A stretch of DNA of 64,000 nt, taken from assembly GCA_022760475.1 (NCBI GenBank), contig JALEFZ010000059.1:62001-126000 (forward strand), given 5' to 3'. The notes under the pieces were generated by a model, which saw nothing but the letters and a program-made list of their open reading frames with translations, was not told the DNA's origin and did not search any database. The stretch comes from Bacteroidia bacterium. Its GTDB lineage: Bacteria; Bacteroidota; Bacteroidia; J057. Shown here piece by piece: positions 63,963 to 64,000 of this stretch (positions are counted from its first letter, which is position 1; each line of letters begins with the position of its first letter). A program made the translations under genes and the position numbers.

Positions 63963-64000
63963 GGTAGGTATTTGCCTAAATTCAACATGGCTCATTTCTC

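Overview
The window is bacterial chromosome from the phylum Bacteroidota, most like the marine or freshwater Saprospiria/Cytophagia side of the phylum. This rests on several things: Bacteroidota-specific families (DUF2490, DUF5690, WG-repeat and SPOR-like surface proteins), many N-terminal lipoboxes without Shine-Dalgarno sites, LytTR-type signalling, very large hybrid histidine kinases, a futalosine-pathway-type UbiA prenyltransferase, and TAnnTTTG-like -7 boxes before several genes. Base composition looks even and moderately AT-rich. I saw no prophage, insertion sequence, CRISPR array, rRNA or tRNA. The window is mostly core and housekeeping genes with scattered accessory loci.

Layout. 0-11.9 kb: the 3' end of an AddB-like nuclease, mltG, a LytS-like sensor kinase with its LytTR regulator, rsmI, glpK, a DUF2490 protein and a WG-repeat protein. 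11.9-21.3 kb: lipoproteins, a thiol-dioxygenase/methyltransferase fusion, a K+ channel, a TIGR01777 oxidoreductase, a GmhB-like phosphatase, SRPBCC and DinB-like secreted proteins, and a sensor-less kinase/receiver/AraC hybrid overlapping arfB. 21.3-34.7 kb: a decayed small gene, a 7TM kinase-receiver-nucleotide cyclase, a DEAD-box helicase, a Cys-rich secreted protein, a photolyase-family protein, amylosucrase, a redoxin, a phosphopantetheinyl transferase, a SPOR protein and malate dehydrogenase. 35-42 kb: a glycosyltransferase, a degenerate receiver, a two-gene TIGR03364 oxidoreductase/DUF5690 transporter unit, an ArsR regulator and a proline-racemase-superfamily dehydratase.

42-45.4 kb holds what I read as a metal (probably zinc) acquisition operon. 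A 17-bp palindrome lies just before a His-rich secreted protein, followed by a ZnuD-like TonB receptor and an acidic lipoprotein, closed by a strong terminator. 45.5-57.8 kb: cytoplasmic alpha-amylase, UbiA-type prenyltransferase, [2Fe-2S] ferredoxin, an orphan LytTR regulator, an ABM monooxygenase, a 1250-residue hybrid kinase convergently overlapping an SLC13 permease, an SMP-30 lipoprotein, an OmpA-like protein and an MBL hydrolase. 57.8-64 kb: a repeat-rich spacer, a small lipoprotein, panD, pfkA, then the fabH - lipoprotein - efp - accB lipid/translation cluster.

The best leads are the cysteine-dioxygenase-like/methyltransferase fusion (12635-14026), the palindrome-controlled metal locus (42055-45407), an EF-P with Arg32 and no earP beside it (62835-63398), the kinase-cyclase whose purine-selecting positions are atypical (21816-25526), the compound repeat at 57971-58086, and orphan terminators marking possible small RNAs. 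All functions come from reading the sequence; no database search was run.
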